Positions 42,319-54,143 are shown, counted from the stretch's first letter. The stretch is DNA of 64,000 bases from Sordariomycetes sp. S80-01Y (GCA_037042185.1 JAXQJY010000028.1:2604001-2668000), one strand, 5' to 3'. Numbers and translations are program-made. The notes: generated from the letters alone by a model not told the origin.

Positions 42319-44358
42319 TCACCATGTCAACAATGATTCTCGTCCTGGCTGTTTGTTAATACTCTCTCCCCAAGTCTGCATGGTCATCAATGCCTGTCGC
42401 CCATTCTGGAGCTTGAGAATTATACTCCGGACTCGATGAAGCCCATGAGGTAAGTCCGCCTCCTCATAGTCAGTCGCTGTCTCAGTCGCTTTTTTTTCTG
42501 GCTCATGCTGGCGGTCCTTTGCTGGTTTCATGCTCTCAGATCCATTTTCCAGGTTCTGTTGAGTTTCTGCTGCCGATTCGCGCCTGTATTGTGCCAAAGC
42601 TTCTACCTCGCGGGCTATGACGGCATCCGCCAGACTGCTGGCCATGAGAGTAGGCCAAACGCCCTCATTCTTGGGCCGCCTCATGAGATCAGAGGCACGG
42701 CGTCGCTGCGCCAAGTTGGGACTACTGTGTGCGCACATGAAAAGTGCATCCATAGCCATTGCATTGCTCGTAAAGGCAACTTTGGTGCCACTGGTATGGT
42801 TAGTGCAACGTCCACGATCCTAGGTTGTTGGCTACTTACCTTTCGAGCTCGAGCCGTGTATCGTCGATGCTGAGAATAGCCTCGGCATTTTCAAGGATAG
42901 AAGAGCAGAGTGCTCCGTGTCCGGACATCTTCTGCGGTGTCTGAGTCTCTGGGTCTAGCACCATGATGATTCGGCACGTGGCGAGGTACAGTCGTAGAGG
43001 CCGAATAGCATGGGTAAGCTGCTGACGTGTTGCTTTAGCAGACCCACAGCTTGGCTTCCTGAGTTCTGTTTCAAACAACGCCAGAGCCTTTGCCAGCTCT
43101 CGGTAACCCTTCGCGAGAGGGCGTTGGCGCAAGGCCAGTCTGGCAATCTGTGACTCCCGATCTCCCTCCCCTGCCACTAATTTGTCGAGCACATCGCTCT
43201 GTTCCTGTGAGGAGTATACCTGAAGCTTGTCAGCGTTACTCAAACTCCAACAAATGCAGCTCTCGAGTCTCACCAGTCCGTTCAAGAGACTTTCAGAAGC
43301 TTTGTTCGCCATCAAGACTATGTCAGGCGTAAGCATCGACTTTGGACCCGTCGAAAGGACGGGCGCCTTATATGACTGCCAGACTTTGAATATGTTGTTC
43401 TCTAAAATCTCACCCGATGACATCGACCCGAACAGCCCGCCTGCCGTCAGCGCCCGTTGGGCCATGTTCACCCGAAGAATAATGTTTCGCATGGGCGCTA
43501 TCGAAATGGGCACTGAGGCGAATGATGACGGAGCCCTCTCAAGGTCGGATGTTGCCTTCGTTATGGGCTTCAGGTCATCTCCTTCGAGGTCTCGCAGCAT
43601 CTTGACTCCAGCACTCAGATGGATCATGGCCTGTTCATACCTGTTCCCAATGAAGCACATTATTGTAAAAATTGTTGAGATCGTGAGTGCCAACCCATGG
43701 TCGGACTTCCTCAGTGAGCTTCTTAAGGACTGGATAGTTTTGTTGAACTGCTCGACCCCAAACAAAGCCGTGTCCCTGTCCCCTGTCGCGGTCGGGCCAC
43801 CCTCGCTCTCATGCACAGCTCCGAGACAAACGATAGCATGCCAGATGGCGGCGTCGCAGTGCGCAACGCGAGGGAGTTCGACAAGCCAGAACTCCGCATC
43901 GAAGAAGCCCGACAGGCTTGGGGCTGCAACGTCGAGGAAGTATCGATAGCTCCGGACTTCCCTGGGATCCATTCGAGGCAGCAATAACCGCGCGTCTGCG
44001 CGTGGCTTTGGTGAAGATGCAGTCAAAATCGTGGTTTTGGGTACGTTGTAGGGCCAATTCGGTCTTGTCGTTGTACTAGAGGAGGGCGTGCTAGTCGCAG
44101 GCTCCGGAGTACCATAACCATCGCATTTCCTGCCTGTGGATGCACATCGTGTGCAGGACGGTTTCGTCTCGTCACAACGCAGCCGTCGTATTCTAGAGTA
44201 GTCAGTCATCCCAAGCCACTCTTCGAAGGTGCGAATTGTACAGACTTGCAAGTCACACACCCAGTCCGAACCTTTCGGTGATAAGCCCTCCGCTTCAAAG
44301 GTGCGTCGGCGGGACGCGCTACCTCGCATCTCGGCTGCACTTCCGTCACGAACGTCAT
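42319..44358 (-). CDS. Zn2Cys6 transcription factor (627 aa)
   Basis: Four exons (introns 44193-44245, 43220-43273, 42791-42839) encode 627 aa. The first splice assembles the zinc cluster: VRTGCVTCK joined to IRRLRCDETKPSCTRC and GRKCDGYG. PRMDPREVRSYRYFLDVAAPSLSGFFDAEFW opens the effector domain common to Pezizomycotina regulators of this layout, and the tail ends in DLPHGLHRVRSIILKLQNG. Intron 2 is 54 nt, a multiple of three without a stop, so its retention would add 18 residues instead of breaking the frame; GTGAGA donor, CTGAC branch site and CAG support removal. It is probably a nuclear regulator. Just downstream on the same strand is the DHA1-like MFS gene, a likely target. Confidence 0.88.
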
Positions 44359-45556
44359 GGTGCTAGCGATCTGTAGAGTTCGTACTGATACGTCCTTGAT
44401 GAGATGAGTGAGAGCAGCATGAATTCGGCCTGAAGGCTAACAAGAAATATGCTCGGGAGGGGGATGAGGTGGTGGGGTCCGAACACTCTTCGGGTCACGA
44501 TATCTCAGTGTGCCTAGGCGCAGGGTCTGCATCGAACACTGCCGCGTGGCATATCCTATGTGTTCCTTGCATGAGCCACAGGGCTGAGTGTCCATGTTTG
44601 TGAAGCTCAATAGGAGCAGCCGGGACGAAGCTCACGGTTTTGATCCTGAGGCGGAGCAAGGCCAATGTCTCGCTCCAGATCCGGTCAAGCGCGCGTGGTG
44701 CTATACGGCCCGACCAATCAGATGGAGTGGCAATGAGCGGCTATCGCTCAGCACATCATTCCACACCTGTTGGGGCCATGTCAGCCGAAGCCGCTGCGTC
44801 ATTGGCGAACCGGACTCTGGACAATCTACGGAATACTGTACTGTGAGCCACCTGTTCAACGGAGCCTGACAGACCTGCCGGTAAAGAAAAATACGCGTAG
44901 GTGCAGAGTGAGAAGCTTGTGATTTGCTCAAATCTACAGTGATGGTCCCGGAGGATAAAGAAGGCTTTCGCCATGGTAGGGCAAGGCTCACAGACACAGT
45001 TGTGCTCGTTTACGTATCGGCAATCACTTCGAGGGAATCCAAATGGAGCTGGGTCATTGGTGACTGTGTGTGGTTGCCATGAACGTGAAATCTGGGTTGA
45101 ACGGTGTTTGCCTTCCACCTTCAGGTTTCGGCTTTTGCTCCATCGAGTCATTTTTGTGACCCCTCTATAGATATGAGACTGACTTGCTCGCACAGTTGAC
45201 CAGAGGACACGAGAATGGCCAGTGAGCTTAAGTTGTTCAATGTTGGCCGGCACAACGACGCCCACTGTCCAACAGTCTGGAAGCCAACGACGAGAGGCTG
45301 AAGTAGTACAGGGTAGGCGATGGGTTCGACTGTACCTAGTAATCACACTGTTTTCAGTTGTTCTGCTTACTTGACTGCACATATTCAGAATGCCGAGTCT
45401 TGTTAGAGTAGAACAAAGGAGAGAACCAGTTCTAGACCACGCTGCATGTACGATTGCTTTGGATAAAACTCATTCCATCATTCATTTCAGCTACGTATGA
45501 CTACTATGTCAGAAAGTGACAGGCCACACAGGTGGATTTGACCATGGAGCGTGCGC
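44359..45556. other. Spacer without supported gene
   Basis: 1.2 kb. A reverse open frame of 208 codons (44756-45382) has no motif, hydrophobic pattern or codon bias that I recognise. I treat it as chance. The 45200-45550 part is AT-rich and probably holds the 3' end of the sugar transporter transcript. Confidence 0.45.
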
Positions 45557-47312
45557 TTAGACAGTAGTCTCGCGGTAGTCTACCTCTGCCTCCTTCTTCT
45601 CGTCGCGGTGAATCTCTGCCTGCTCGCGATCGTACTCCTCGGCAAACTTCTTTCCGTAAAGACCAATCTTGTACCAGGGGAGCTCGAAGAGCTGGTCGAT
45701 AGACTCGAGACTCCTTCCAGCGGCCTCGGGGACGAAGAGCCAAACCCAGAAACCACCGATGACACTGACCACAGAAAAGAAGTAGAAGGTACCATGAGGA
45801 GACAGACCCAGCGGGGGCTCCAGGAGCATGTTTGGTAAGGCGCGGTTCGTGGCGTACTGGCAGACGAAGTGCATCGCCATGGTGATGGAGGAGCAGATGG
45901 CACGGATGCGGAGGGGGAAGAGCTCGGATGACAGCAGGTACTGTCCAGAGTTCCAACCCAGGGCCCATCCGGCTCCAGAGACGTAGATCATGCCGATAGC
46001 AGCTTCGGATCCCATCTTCTGGCCCGAGTTGGGCTCGAATCCAGGGTTGTTGGCAATTGGTACGAGGTTGAGGAAGATGGCAATGTACAGCAAGGCAATC
46101 TGCGAACCTGCTGTCAGCGACTGCGCGATGCTATGGGAGTATCAGGGACACTTACAGTCTGCAATACGATGCCGGTAACCAGTGCACGCTTACGTCCCGC
46201 CAGGTCGACGAGGAATAAGGCGCAGATGACGGACGCCACGAGCTTGACGATACCGAAGATGACGGTCGAGAACAGGGATTGCTCCTGACCGGTGATACCA
46301 ACGAGCTCGAACAAGTCGGGGGCGTAGACGGTAATGGAGCTGCCGCCGGACCAGCAGGCCATGATCTGGGCGAGGTTGGTCAGGAAGAGACGGTAAGAGT
46401 TGCGCTTGACCATGAAGATCTCCTTGAGAACACCCTTCCAGCCGATGCCATGAGTGGCCTCCTTCTCCTCTTGGAACGAGACATCAATAGCTGTGATCTC
46501 ATCAAGCACGTAAGGATGGTCAGCGGGCAGCCCACGAAGCTTGCACAAGTTCTTGAGGGCTTCCTCCCGCTTGCCTACCCGGATCAGGTGACGGGGCGAC
46601 TCCATTTGGAAAAAGCTCAGGATGAGAATGAGGCCACCGAACATAATGTGGACGGACACGGGGACGGCCCAGCGGTTGAAGTTGTCGGGGAGGCCAACCT
46701 CGCAGCCATAGTTTGCGACACTAGAAGAACGCTTGTGAGCAGTGCGATACCGAGGTTCAGGTGGCTGATTACTTACTAGGCGATGAGGATACCCAGATAA
46801 ACGGCGCCAGTGAACGCACAGGTGCAGAGACCGCGGATGGGGGCTGGGGCGATTTCGGAAAGGTAGACCGGGCCGACGACCACAGTCTCACCAACACCTA
46901 CACCAGCAATGAAGCGCCCAGCCAAGACGGCGGACATGGAGCCCTCATTAGCCATGAAGATGGCGATACCGATCAGCCAAAGAGCACAGAGCTGACGTGT
47001 AGCCCAGATACGGCCCCATCTGTCGCAAACAATGAAGGCAAGCAGAGCGCCAGCAACGCTACCGAGCTGAACCATGGACGAGACGGTACCCTTGACGTCA
47101 GCCAGGTCGCCGTCGGAGAGATCGTCGATGCCGAGCTGCTCCTTGAAGGCGTGAGAGTTGAAGACGCCAGTGATGAGACCCTCGTCAACACCACGAGCTG
47201 CGCCCAGAAGACCAAACGCAAGGACAGCGAACCATAGTCGCCAGTTCAACGTCTCCTTGGGCAGACCGCCCGTGTTGAACTTGAGAATGTTGATAGCAGC
47301 GCCTCCAGCCAT
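45557..47312 (-). CDS. MFS sugar/quinate-type transporter
   Basis: Three exons (introns 46721-46776 and 46100-46155) encode 547 aa. Marks of the sugar-porter family are complete: GAARGVDEGLITGVF in helix 1, DRWGRIWATR, GRFIAGVGVGETVVVGPVYLSE, MESPRHLIRVGKREEA, DLAGRKRALV, and the terminal VPEAAGRSLESIDQLFE, a variant of PETKGxxLE. The PEAAGRSLE form and the overall look lean toward quinate permease or similar relatives more than toward glucose carriers. The ATG at 47312 starts MAGGAAINILKFN; an upstream in-frame ATG at 47351 would add 13 residues. Upstream, a palindromic GCGGGG pair suggests carbon-catabolite repression. No partner enzyme is adjacent. Confidence 0.93.
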
Positions 47313-49953
47313 GATGACGGATTCAAGTGGCAACTGGGAGGGAGTCCGCAAAGGAAGATATGTAACTCAGCAAAGACACCCTTCGAATGTCAGCTGCTGG
47401 AGTCGTTGTAAGACACGCAACCTGGGCAGAGGGGGGAGGGCTTTAAATCCCCAAGCCAAACCCCGGAGGACCACAAAATAGAGACACAGATTGCCTCCTC
47501 ACCACCACCCATGGTCCTAAGATTGGGTCTCAGCGTCCCGATTTTCTTTCGTACGTCAATGGTCTACCAACAGCCCACGACACAGTCTAAAGGCTGTTCA
47601 GAGGAGCCTAAGGGGGGTGGGTCAAGGGACCCCCGCGGGGAGGGGAGACACGGCAGGACGAGGATGACCGACAACTCACTGGCGTGAGGGGAAGTCCGGA
47701 AGAAATCCACTTCGTATGGCCGTTAGCAGCATGGCATAACATGACTGACCATGTGCGCACGGCGTTCCAGTGGAGCGCTGCCAGTGGTGGACCATGGAAG
47801 TTCACCGAGGCGGATTATTCAGTGGGTTCCTCTTGAGTCTTTTGACCTGAGCAATTTGATCACAGTCCTACGAGGACACTGCCATGCTCGTTTGCTTGAC
47901 CATGGTCTGAAAACTGCGGCCCAAGTACGAATGCCCCGTGGGCGCTGCGGCACTTCGCACCTGTCTCGAAAATACGGCACAGATTTGCCGTCGCCCCCAG
48001 GTTCTGTCTCGCCCTTCCGCCCAGTCAATGGATCTCCTCACCACTTCTCCAAATCTCTCCCACATTCCTGATCCCTGTCTTCTCTCCGATTGGCCAGCAG
48101 AACATTCCAGCCAGCTTCGATCTCGCCGAGACGGCAATTAGGTGCCGATGAGGAGCATCCGTGACTCCAAATCCTCCTTGGCACCCAAGACGTTCTTTGA
48201 GTTGCTCTGATGCTCACAGGAAATATGGAGCTGATCGGCCATGTTCCGACTGATGACCCTTCATTTTTTCGTTGCCAGATTGGCTGCCTCACTTCTTTTT
48301 CAATATTTCGCGCAGAGCCAGACCTGGGGGGCACGGATCAACGCTAGCACGAGTAGGGGAGCGCCGCTTGCGGCTCCGACTCAACAGAGCCTCCCGCCGC
48401 TAGCTTCAGCAGTCAGCTTAACTCTCAGATATGCGACGCGTATCATACTTACATCGTTCTCGGGCGTGATGTCGACGTCTTCACTAGTGATCCTCTCTGT
48501 TCCTTGCTTGAAATGCTCTGCAAGACAGCACGGACAGGATTTCTACCAGACCACAGCTGACCTCGACACTATTCCCTCCCAGCGACAGCTGCTGCTGCCG
48601 ATCAATGACGGTCCTGTGGAATTCATCCAATGCTTGGACCCGGAAAATCACGGGGAAGACCCACGAGTCAGCCTCGTTCGTGCCTGGTCCCTGCTCGCGT
48701 TTAAACACTAAGGCGAGTTGGGGCCCCGAGATTTCGCGAGCAATTTTGAGTTCGCGAGAATTCCAACCCCGTGGGATCCCAAACCTTATCCCCGTGTTCC
48801 ACGTAGTTGTTCCGTTGAGCTTATGGGGCAGAGGCTTGATGAACGTGGCGCTGCTTTGTCTCAGACGATAGGCTCGGAGGCGAATGATCTTCCCAACCCA
48901 CGCGAAAGCTACTTTTCGACACGGCTTCCGCCGATACTACTCTCTGTCTTTCGTCAGAGTGAAGTCCATTGGTGACCATCCTGAATCAACAGACTCCACA
49001 CGGCAGTTCTTGCTCCTCTTCCGGGCATCCTCGAACAGCAGCTAGCCCTTGCAGAAGGTTGGCATGCAGAAGTTCTGGGCGCTTGAGGGAAGGCATGGCT
49101 TGGCCTCTTCTTGAGCACTGCCGTTTTAGGAACCCCCGCCGACTTCCACAAACTCCGTTGGTCGCCACGCTAACAACGATACTTGAGAGCACGCGGGAAG
49201 TATTGATGATTATCACGGTTTCTCAAATCGAACGTCATCCTCGATCCACGCATCTTAAGCGCCGGAACTCCAGTAGCTTGCTATAGGTCTTGTCTCTTTT
49301 CTGGGCGGTGGGGGTGACAAGGTGGGCGTGGGGGCCGCACCCGAAAGGCCTCCAGCGCGGTAGCTTTGATATCATTCTAGAGCTGTCTTTGGTCGAGTCT
49401 TCACTCGATTCATTATTGCAATGCCCCAATGAATTCTCCTTCGGGTAAATCAGGAGAGTGTTATGGTGGAGATCTCATTTCGGTGGTTGCCCAGGTCGAG
49501 GTTTGTAACAGCATCAGGCTGTCAGCCAGGGCGTGTATTATTGCAGTCTATACAGCACGCTGGGCTGATTTAAGCAGTAAATGGTAGCTCCCGTGATCTT
49601 CCGAAGCTACGGACAGTAGCTCAGGGTCTAACAGAAGAGCGTGGCAGCATAGGGAGAAGTCGTAGAAGCTCGATTGGCGGAGACGACATACGTGCATGCA
49701 GTGTGCAAGGGTAAGAGGCTGATTCTGACGTTTCTACGGAGTATGTGAACTCTCATTTTGAAGTAAATCGATTGGTCTTGGAAATTTCACTCACGTCCTC
49801 GACTTGTGGCCATGGCCGCCGGTGGCCAGAACTGACTCCGAGCAATCTTCCGCCAACCTCCTTCGGCAAGGCAACCCTCTTCCTGTGATTGGCTGTTTTC
49901 ATTCAGAATGAACATGCTTCCTCCACGAAACATAGTGCGCTGTTGTGGAAACC
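47313..49953. other. Long gene-poor region
   Basis: 2.6 kb upstream of the sugar transporter and downstream of the SMP-30 gene. Best coding hint: reverse strand 48440-48708, an open frame with ALDEFHRTVIDRQQQ and VEILSVLSCRAFQ, followed by a clean GTAAGT at about 48452. It vaguely resembles the C-terminal part of a regulator, but I cannot find a matching start or zinc cluster. Otherwise there are only short overlapping frames. Confidence 0.4.
47631..47640. promoter_or_regulatory. Paired CreA/Cre1-type sites (CCCCGCGGGG)
   Basis: A 10-bp palindrome made of two overlapping GCGGGG hexamers in opposite orientation, each fitting SYGGRG, 320 bp upstream of the sugar transporter ATG. Another fit, CCGGGG on the minus strand, is at 47461-47466. 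Confidence 0.45.
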
Positions 49954-51042
49954 CTAACAAGTTGTGTGCGAGACGCCGAAGTCTTTGCAGACCTCCCTGC
50001 CCCAAGCCTTGATGTTGTCGACAACCCAGAGTCTCGAATTCGAAAAGACAAAAACTTTGTTGGGAGCAAAGGCCAAGTTGTTACTCGTCTCTCCAATATG
50101 TATTTTACCAAGCAAGACACCATCCGCGTCCCAGATATGCACGCCGTCCCCGACGCCTGACCACACGTTGCCTTGCGTGTCGCAATGCACGCCGTCCGGA
50201 AACCCATTGTCCGCAAAAGCAAAAGTTCTTCGGTTCGCAAGTCGCTTGTTATTCTGGATATCGAAGGCGTAGATGCTGGCTGGGTTGTTCCCAGGCACAG
50301 CTTCGAATTGCATTGAGCCTGTGTCCGAGACGTACAGCGTCTTCAGATCAGGGGAGAACTCTAGGCCGTTCGGCTGGGTAAAACCATCAGCAACTACCTG
50401 AATTATCCCTGTTGCGGGCTCAAAGCGGTATACTTGCTTTGGCTGCGTGGGCTCTGGCCTGAAGTGCTGGAAATAGCCGTAGTCGGCGTCGGTGAACCAC
50501 AAGTCGCCCGTGATGGGGTGCTGGCGCACATCGTTGATGGACGAGAAGTTCCGCCCCAAGAAAGACGTGAGAATTGGCTCCTGTGTATCCTTGTTGACAT
50601 CAACTGCCAGGAGCTGCGAGTAAGTTTCGAAGTTGCCTTGGTCGCAGTACAGCTGCAAGGGTGGCGTCGATGAGAGGTCGGCACCAGGGGGATAGTATGA
50701 TGTTGCGCCATTGGCAGACATCAGCTGCGGCACTTTGGTGCTCTTGATGGAGTAATCATCGAGAGATACTATCGTCACATTGATCCTATCCTCCAGATTT
50801 TGATAGTTGGATGTTACGTAGAGAGAGTTGTCGGCCTTGTTGTAGACCCCTGCCTCGTGGAAAGCCTCCCATTCTGTTTCCGCGATCTTTCGGGCCGTCG
50901 CATCTGGGCCAAGAAGCGCCTCGAAATCGGGATGGTAGCTGAGAAGGGATATCTCAGGTTTGCCGGCGCTCGCAATGGGCAGTGTTGAGAAATAATTCGC
51001 GTTGGTGGCCAGTGCCGTGAGGTCCACCTGGAGGAAGGACAT
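49954..51042 (-). CDS. SMP-30/gluconolactonase family beta-propeller protein
   Basis: An intronless frame; from the ATG at 51042 it gives 362 aa, from the ATG at 51174 it gives 406 aa. The shorter start is preferred because the extra 44 residues show no family sequence or convincing signal peptide. WEAFHEAGVYNKADNSLYVTSNY supplies the metal-binding Glu near the start. SSINDVRQHPITGDLWFTDADYG, DGFTQPNGLEFSPDLKTLYVSDTG and NGFPDGVHCDTQGNVWSG are successive propeller blades with the conserved Asn and Asp ligands. Members hydrolyse sugar lactones (or related esters) using Ca2+ or Zn2+. Aldonolactone hydrolysis would fit the sugar-acid theme of the window, but the substrate is unproven. It is close to a GNAT gene on the same strand. 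Confidence 0.88.
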   Translation of the reverse strand: MSFLQVDLTALATNANYFSTLPIASAGKPEISLLSYHPDFEALLGPDATARKIAETEWEAFHEAGVYNKADNSLYVTSNYQNLEDRINVTIVSLDDYSIKSTKVPQLMSANGATSYYPPGADLSSTPPLQLYCDQGNFETYSQLLAVDVNKDTQEPILTSFLGRNFSSINDVRQHPITGDLWFTDADYGYFQHFRPEPTQPKQVYRFEPATGIIQVVADGFTQPNGLEFSPDLKTLYVSDTGSMQFEAVPGNNPASIYAFDIQNNKRLANRRTFAFADNGFPDGVHCDTQGNVWSGVGDGVHIWDADGVLLGKIHIGETSNNLAFAPNKVFVFSNSRLWVVDNIKAWGREVCKDFGVSHTTC

Positions 51043-51174
51043 CTTTCCGGTTGCCAAACTGTCAGTGCGTTCTAGTTCTGTGCTGTCGAGGCTGAGGCAA
51101 CTTGGGAAAACCGGGCAGACGCAGCTTGAGCAGAGGCGGCCAAGGTCAATTGCCGGCGAGACGCAGGGCTCCAT

Positions 51175-51506
51175 TGACTTATGTAGGAAGCTTTGCAGAT
51201 GCCGTGCCGGACCCCCCGAGCTAACAATGTAGATCCTTGGGAACTCTGGACGACTTGGATTGGCGCGGGAAGTTGTTGAACTTTACAAGGCGATGGGACG
51301 TCAAAATCGAGGCATGCGGGGCTACTTACAGCGAGCTCGCCCTGGAGCCCTCGTCTCGAGCCCAATGGACTAGTTCTAATCAGTCGGCAGCCACCGCGGC
51401 AATTCAATTAACGGTAATATCGTGGCTCTGGCACCTTGAAGTGGCATTGATGGCGCTAGGGAGGCAATAAGCTGCGGGCTGCCTTTGACCATGGCGAACT
51501 TGTATC
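51175..51506. other. Short spacer
   Basis: About 330 bp between the SMP-30 gene start and the GNAT gene end. No feature is seen beyond the presumed SMP-30 promoter. Confidence 0.5.
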
Positions 51507-52329
51507 TCACTGGACGAGCTGCTTCTGCAAAAAGACAGTCGTCGTGTGCCAGTAAACCCCGTCACGGTCTGCGCCGTCGTAGAAATCCCGCGCCTCTCCC
51601 ACAACCCCGTAACCCCGCCTCTGGTACCACAGTTGGGGTATCACCTTGACTCCGTCAGTCTGGATGTTCATCTTTGAACCAGTAAACGCTTGGTTGGCTC
51701 ACCTTGGGCACTTCTCCGTAGATGGCCTTACAGAGGTCTTCTCGGAGGAACATGTCTTTGTGATAAGTGTCGAGGAGCAGAAAGCGCGCATCCAAAGGCG
51801 CCTCAGTGGCTTCCTCCTCTACCCTGTCCATGGCCTGGCGACCGACGCCTCCACCCTGGATCGTTGTCGACACGTATAGGCATTTGATCCAGAATGCCCC
51901 GTCCGCCCGTGACGCGAGATCAAGGTTCAAGGTCCTCGCAGCAGCATCGTCGTCGTCCAAAGAGATGTGGCCTATTGGGTTGAAACTGCGGCCCGTTGCA
52001 TTCCTCGATTTTGCTCTAAGGGTTTCGGCCGTGTCGATCAAAGGTTCTCTGTCCTATGTCGCGTCGGTCGCGCACCTCAAGGCAGCGTCCTCTTCACTCA
52101 CCTCGGGATACCTTGTGATGTGCTTCTCGACATCTTCACGGTGCTCCTGCTCGTCGGCGAATGCAATCCAGTAGAGGACTTTCGTGCCGTCTAGTTGGCC
52201 CTTTTTCCAAGGACCATCGACCTTATCCCAAGACCACCCGCATTGTTTCCGCTGCGACTGCAGACGCTCGATGTGCTTCGGGCTCTCCGCATCCCACGGA
52301 ACCAGGTCAATTTCCTTCAGTGTCGACAT
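51507..52329 (-). CDS. GNAT-family N-acetyltransferase
   Basis: Three exons (introns 52054-52101 and 51645-51702, all phase 0) encode 238 aa. The acetyl-CoA pyrophosphate-binding loop is visible as LYVSTTIQGGGVGRQAMDRV (the Q/RxxGxG/A signature), preceded by the beta strand of FWIKCLYV. The last exon supplies WYQRRGYGVVGEARDF, the usual GNAT C-terminal motif, and a short TVFLQKQL strand. The N-terminal part (ERLQSQRKQCGWSWDKVDGPW) occurs in related fungal acetyltransferases. Cytosolic; the acetyl acceptor is unknown. Unspliced reading stops soon after each exon, so the introns are needed. ATG at 52329. Confidence 0.87.
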
Positions 52330-53156
52330 CGGGATTGTGGCAATCGAGCTCGCGTGGATGACTGGGAAGAAACATTGCTAGCCGCAGCTGAGCGGGCTCA
52401 CTGCCTTTTATTGATTTCATGATCCACTTGCGCCTAGAACTAATCGGAAATACGAGGCATTCGAAGGTGTTTACTGCTTACGCTACGGAAAGGGCGCGTA
52501 AGACACGATGATGACAAGATGTAAACTTCTCCACTCAATGGCGTGTTTGCAAAACGATACGGAGAGCTTCAAATCATCAGCCATCAATTAGCATTCGTGT
52601 TTCAGCCTTTTCCTTAAATTTAACCCTAATGTGCAATGAACTTGTATTCGAGACAACGATCTACTTTAGCAAAGTTCGTGTCTGTCACGACAATTGAGTC
52701 GCGGAGGTAAACTTTTCGAAAATGTTCACCGCAAACCCATCCATGACTTATCGCTAGAGATTCCTTTTTCGTACTAACAACTTGGCAGAACAATGACAAA
52801 AAGAACACATTGCCTCATGTAGTTTCATATATACTGACGGGAATGTTGTTGAAGAAAACAAATCTAGCAGTTGTGGTCTAGGGTAGCATAGCTGCTAGAT
52901 ATCCTAGGCTTTCGACCACGAACAAGTCATGCTAGAGCCGCGAGATGCCTAAGTGTAGTAACTTAATATGATTCCTCGATCAAAAGATATTTCAAAGATC
53001 TGGTGTAGATGAGGGCTCAGTCATCTTTGCCTCACTACCCGGGAAAGCCTACCGAGACGCGCAATTAAGGGCACTAGTAGCCGGCCTCACTCGATGCTAA
53101 CAGCAGGATGGGATACGAGCAATACATCGCAGTAGTCTTCTATTCAAGAAATTTCC
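52330..53156. other. AT-rich spacer
   Basis: About 830 bp, AT-rich especially at 52480-53000, with no supported gene. It contains the promoter of the GNAT gene and the 3' end of the aldo/keto reductase gene. Confidence 0.55.
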
Positions 53157-54143
53157 TTATCGCCAATACGTCGGCACATCACCGCGAGTGATCTCCCAAG
53201 CCTTATCCAGAGCTTGGACAAGCTCCTCTGGCAGCGGCCCCTGTTCGCAAGCCTCGACGTTCTGCTCAAGCTGCTGATACGAGCTGATTCCCAGGATGAC
53301 TCCATCATTCCCACCCTTGGGTCTGGTGTTCAGCTTGGAGTGATGGATGCACCAACGCAAAGCTACCTCAATGAGAGGGATGTTGTGCTTCTTTGCCACC
53401 GGCTCGACGACTCCGAGTCCATCGATGACTGTCTGCTTGAAGTAGCGATCCATGTACATCTTACCCAGGCTGCTGGTGGTACTGAATCGGCCTTCCGCGG
53501 GTTCATTGAGAGAAGTGTACTTGCCGGAGAAGAGACCAGCGGCCAGGGGATTGTAGATGACAAGGTCGATGCCGAACTTCCTCAAGCATGGCAGCAACTC
53601 GGACTCTAAAGCTCGCGTGATTGGGTTGTACATTCCTTGGTAGACGGATGGCTTAACGAAGGCCCGTCGCTCGCAAATGCCAACAATCTCAGCAACTTCC
53701 CAGGCCGCGTAGTTGCTCAGCCCAAGCTGCTTGAACTTGCCATCCTTGTACATCTTGTCGACGCACTCCAAAGTTTCCTCAAAGCTCATAGTACGGTCGG
53801 GGGCGTGCAGGTAGAAGATATCGGTGGAATCCACGCCCAGCTTACCCAGACTCACGTCCCACGCGGCAGGAAGCTTCTCCGGTCCGTGATCTCGAGGTGC
53901 CTTGGGCATGATCTTGCTCGCAATCTTGAACCCGCGCTCCTTGAACCCGGCATCCTTGGTGAAGATCTCTTGGGTGCCGCCAACGTATGCCGCTGCAGTG
54001 TCAAGCTCATCGTAACCCCGAGACTTGAGATAGTCGAGGCACTTCTTGTAATCGTCAAGTGACGTAATGCGAGCGCCCAGCTCTGGGTTCGACCCAATGG
54101 TCATTGTCCCCAGAATGAGGCGGTTCTTGCTGTTCGTCGCCAT
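53157..54143 (-). CDS. Aldo/keto reductase (AKR7, aflatoxin-aldehyde-reductase-like)
   Basis: An intronless 328-aa protein. It starts LILGTMTIGS; DELDTAAAYVGG carries the catalytic Asp and Tyr, FKIASKIMP the Lys, and DIFYLHAPDR the His of the AKR tetrad. YNPLAAGLFSGKY and a C-terminal ILGISSYQQLEQNVEAC complete the barrel and NADPH site. Length and motifs match AKR7-type enzymes that reduce dialdehydes and other reactive carbonyls with NADPH. Cytosolic detoxification is the likely role. A TATA-like stretch lies about 70 bp upstream. Neighbours are unrelated. Confidence 0.93.
   Translation of the reverse strand: MATNSKNRLILGTMTIGSNPELGARITSLDDYKKCLDYLKSRGYDELDTAAAYVGGTQEIFTKDAGFKERGFKIASKIMPKAPRDHGPEKLPAAWDVSLGKLGVDSTDIFYLHAPDRTMSFEETLECVDKMYKDGKFKQLGLSNYAAWEVAEIVGICERRAFVKPSVYQGMYNPITRALESELLPCLRKFGIDLVIYNPLAAGLFSGKYTSLNEPAEGRFSTTSSLGKMYMDRYFKQTVIDGLGVVEPVAKKHNIPLIEVALRWCIHHSKLNTRPKGGNDGVILGISSYQQLEQNVEACEQGPLPEELVQALDKAWEITRGDVPTYWR

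Noticed and set aside
42836-44329. Single uninterrupted 497-codon reading of the regulator without splicing
   Set aside because: It lacks the first half of the zinc cluster and ends early; splicing restores CVTCKIRRLRC and the conserved tail.
44756-45382. 208-codon reverse open frame
   Set aside because: No domain, hydrophobic pattern, repeats or plausible promoter; composition like shadow translation.
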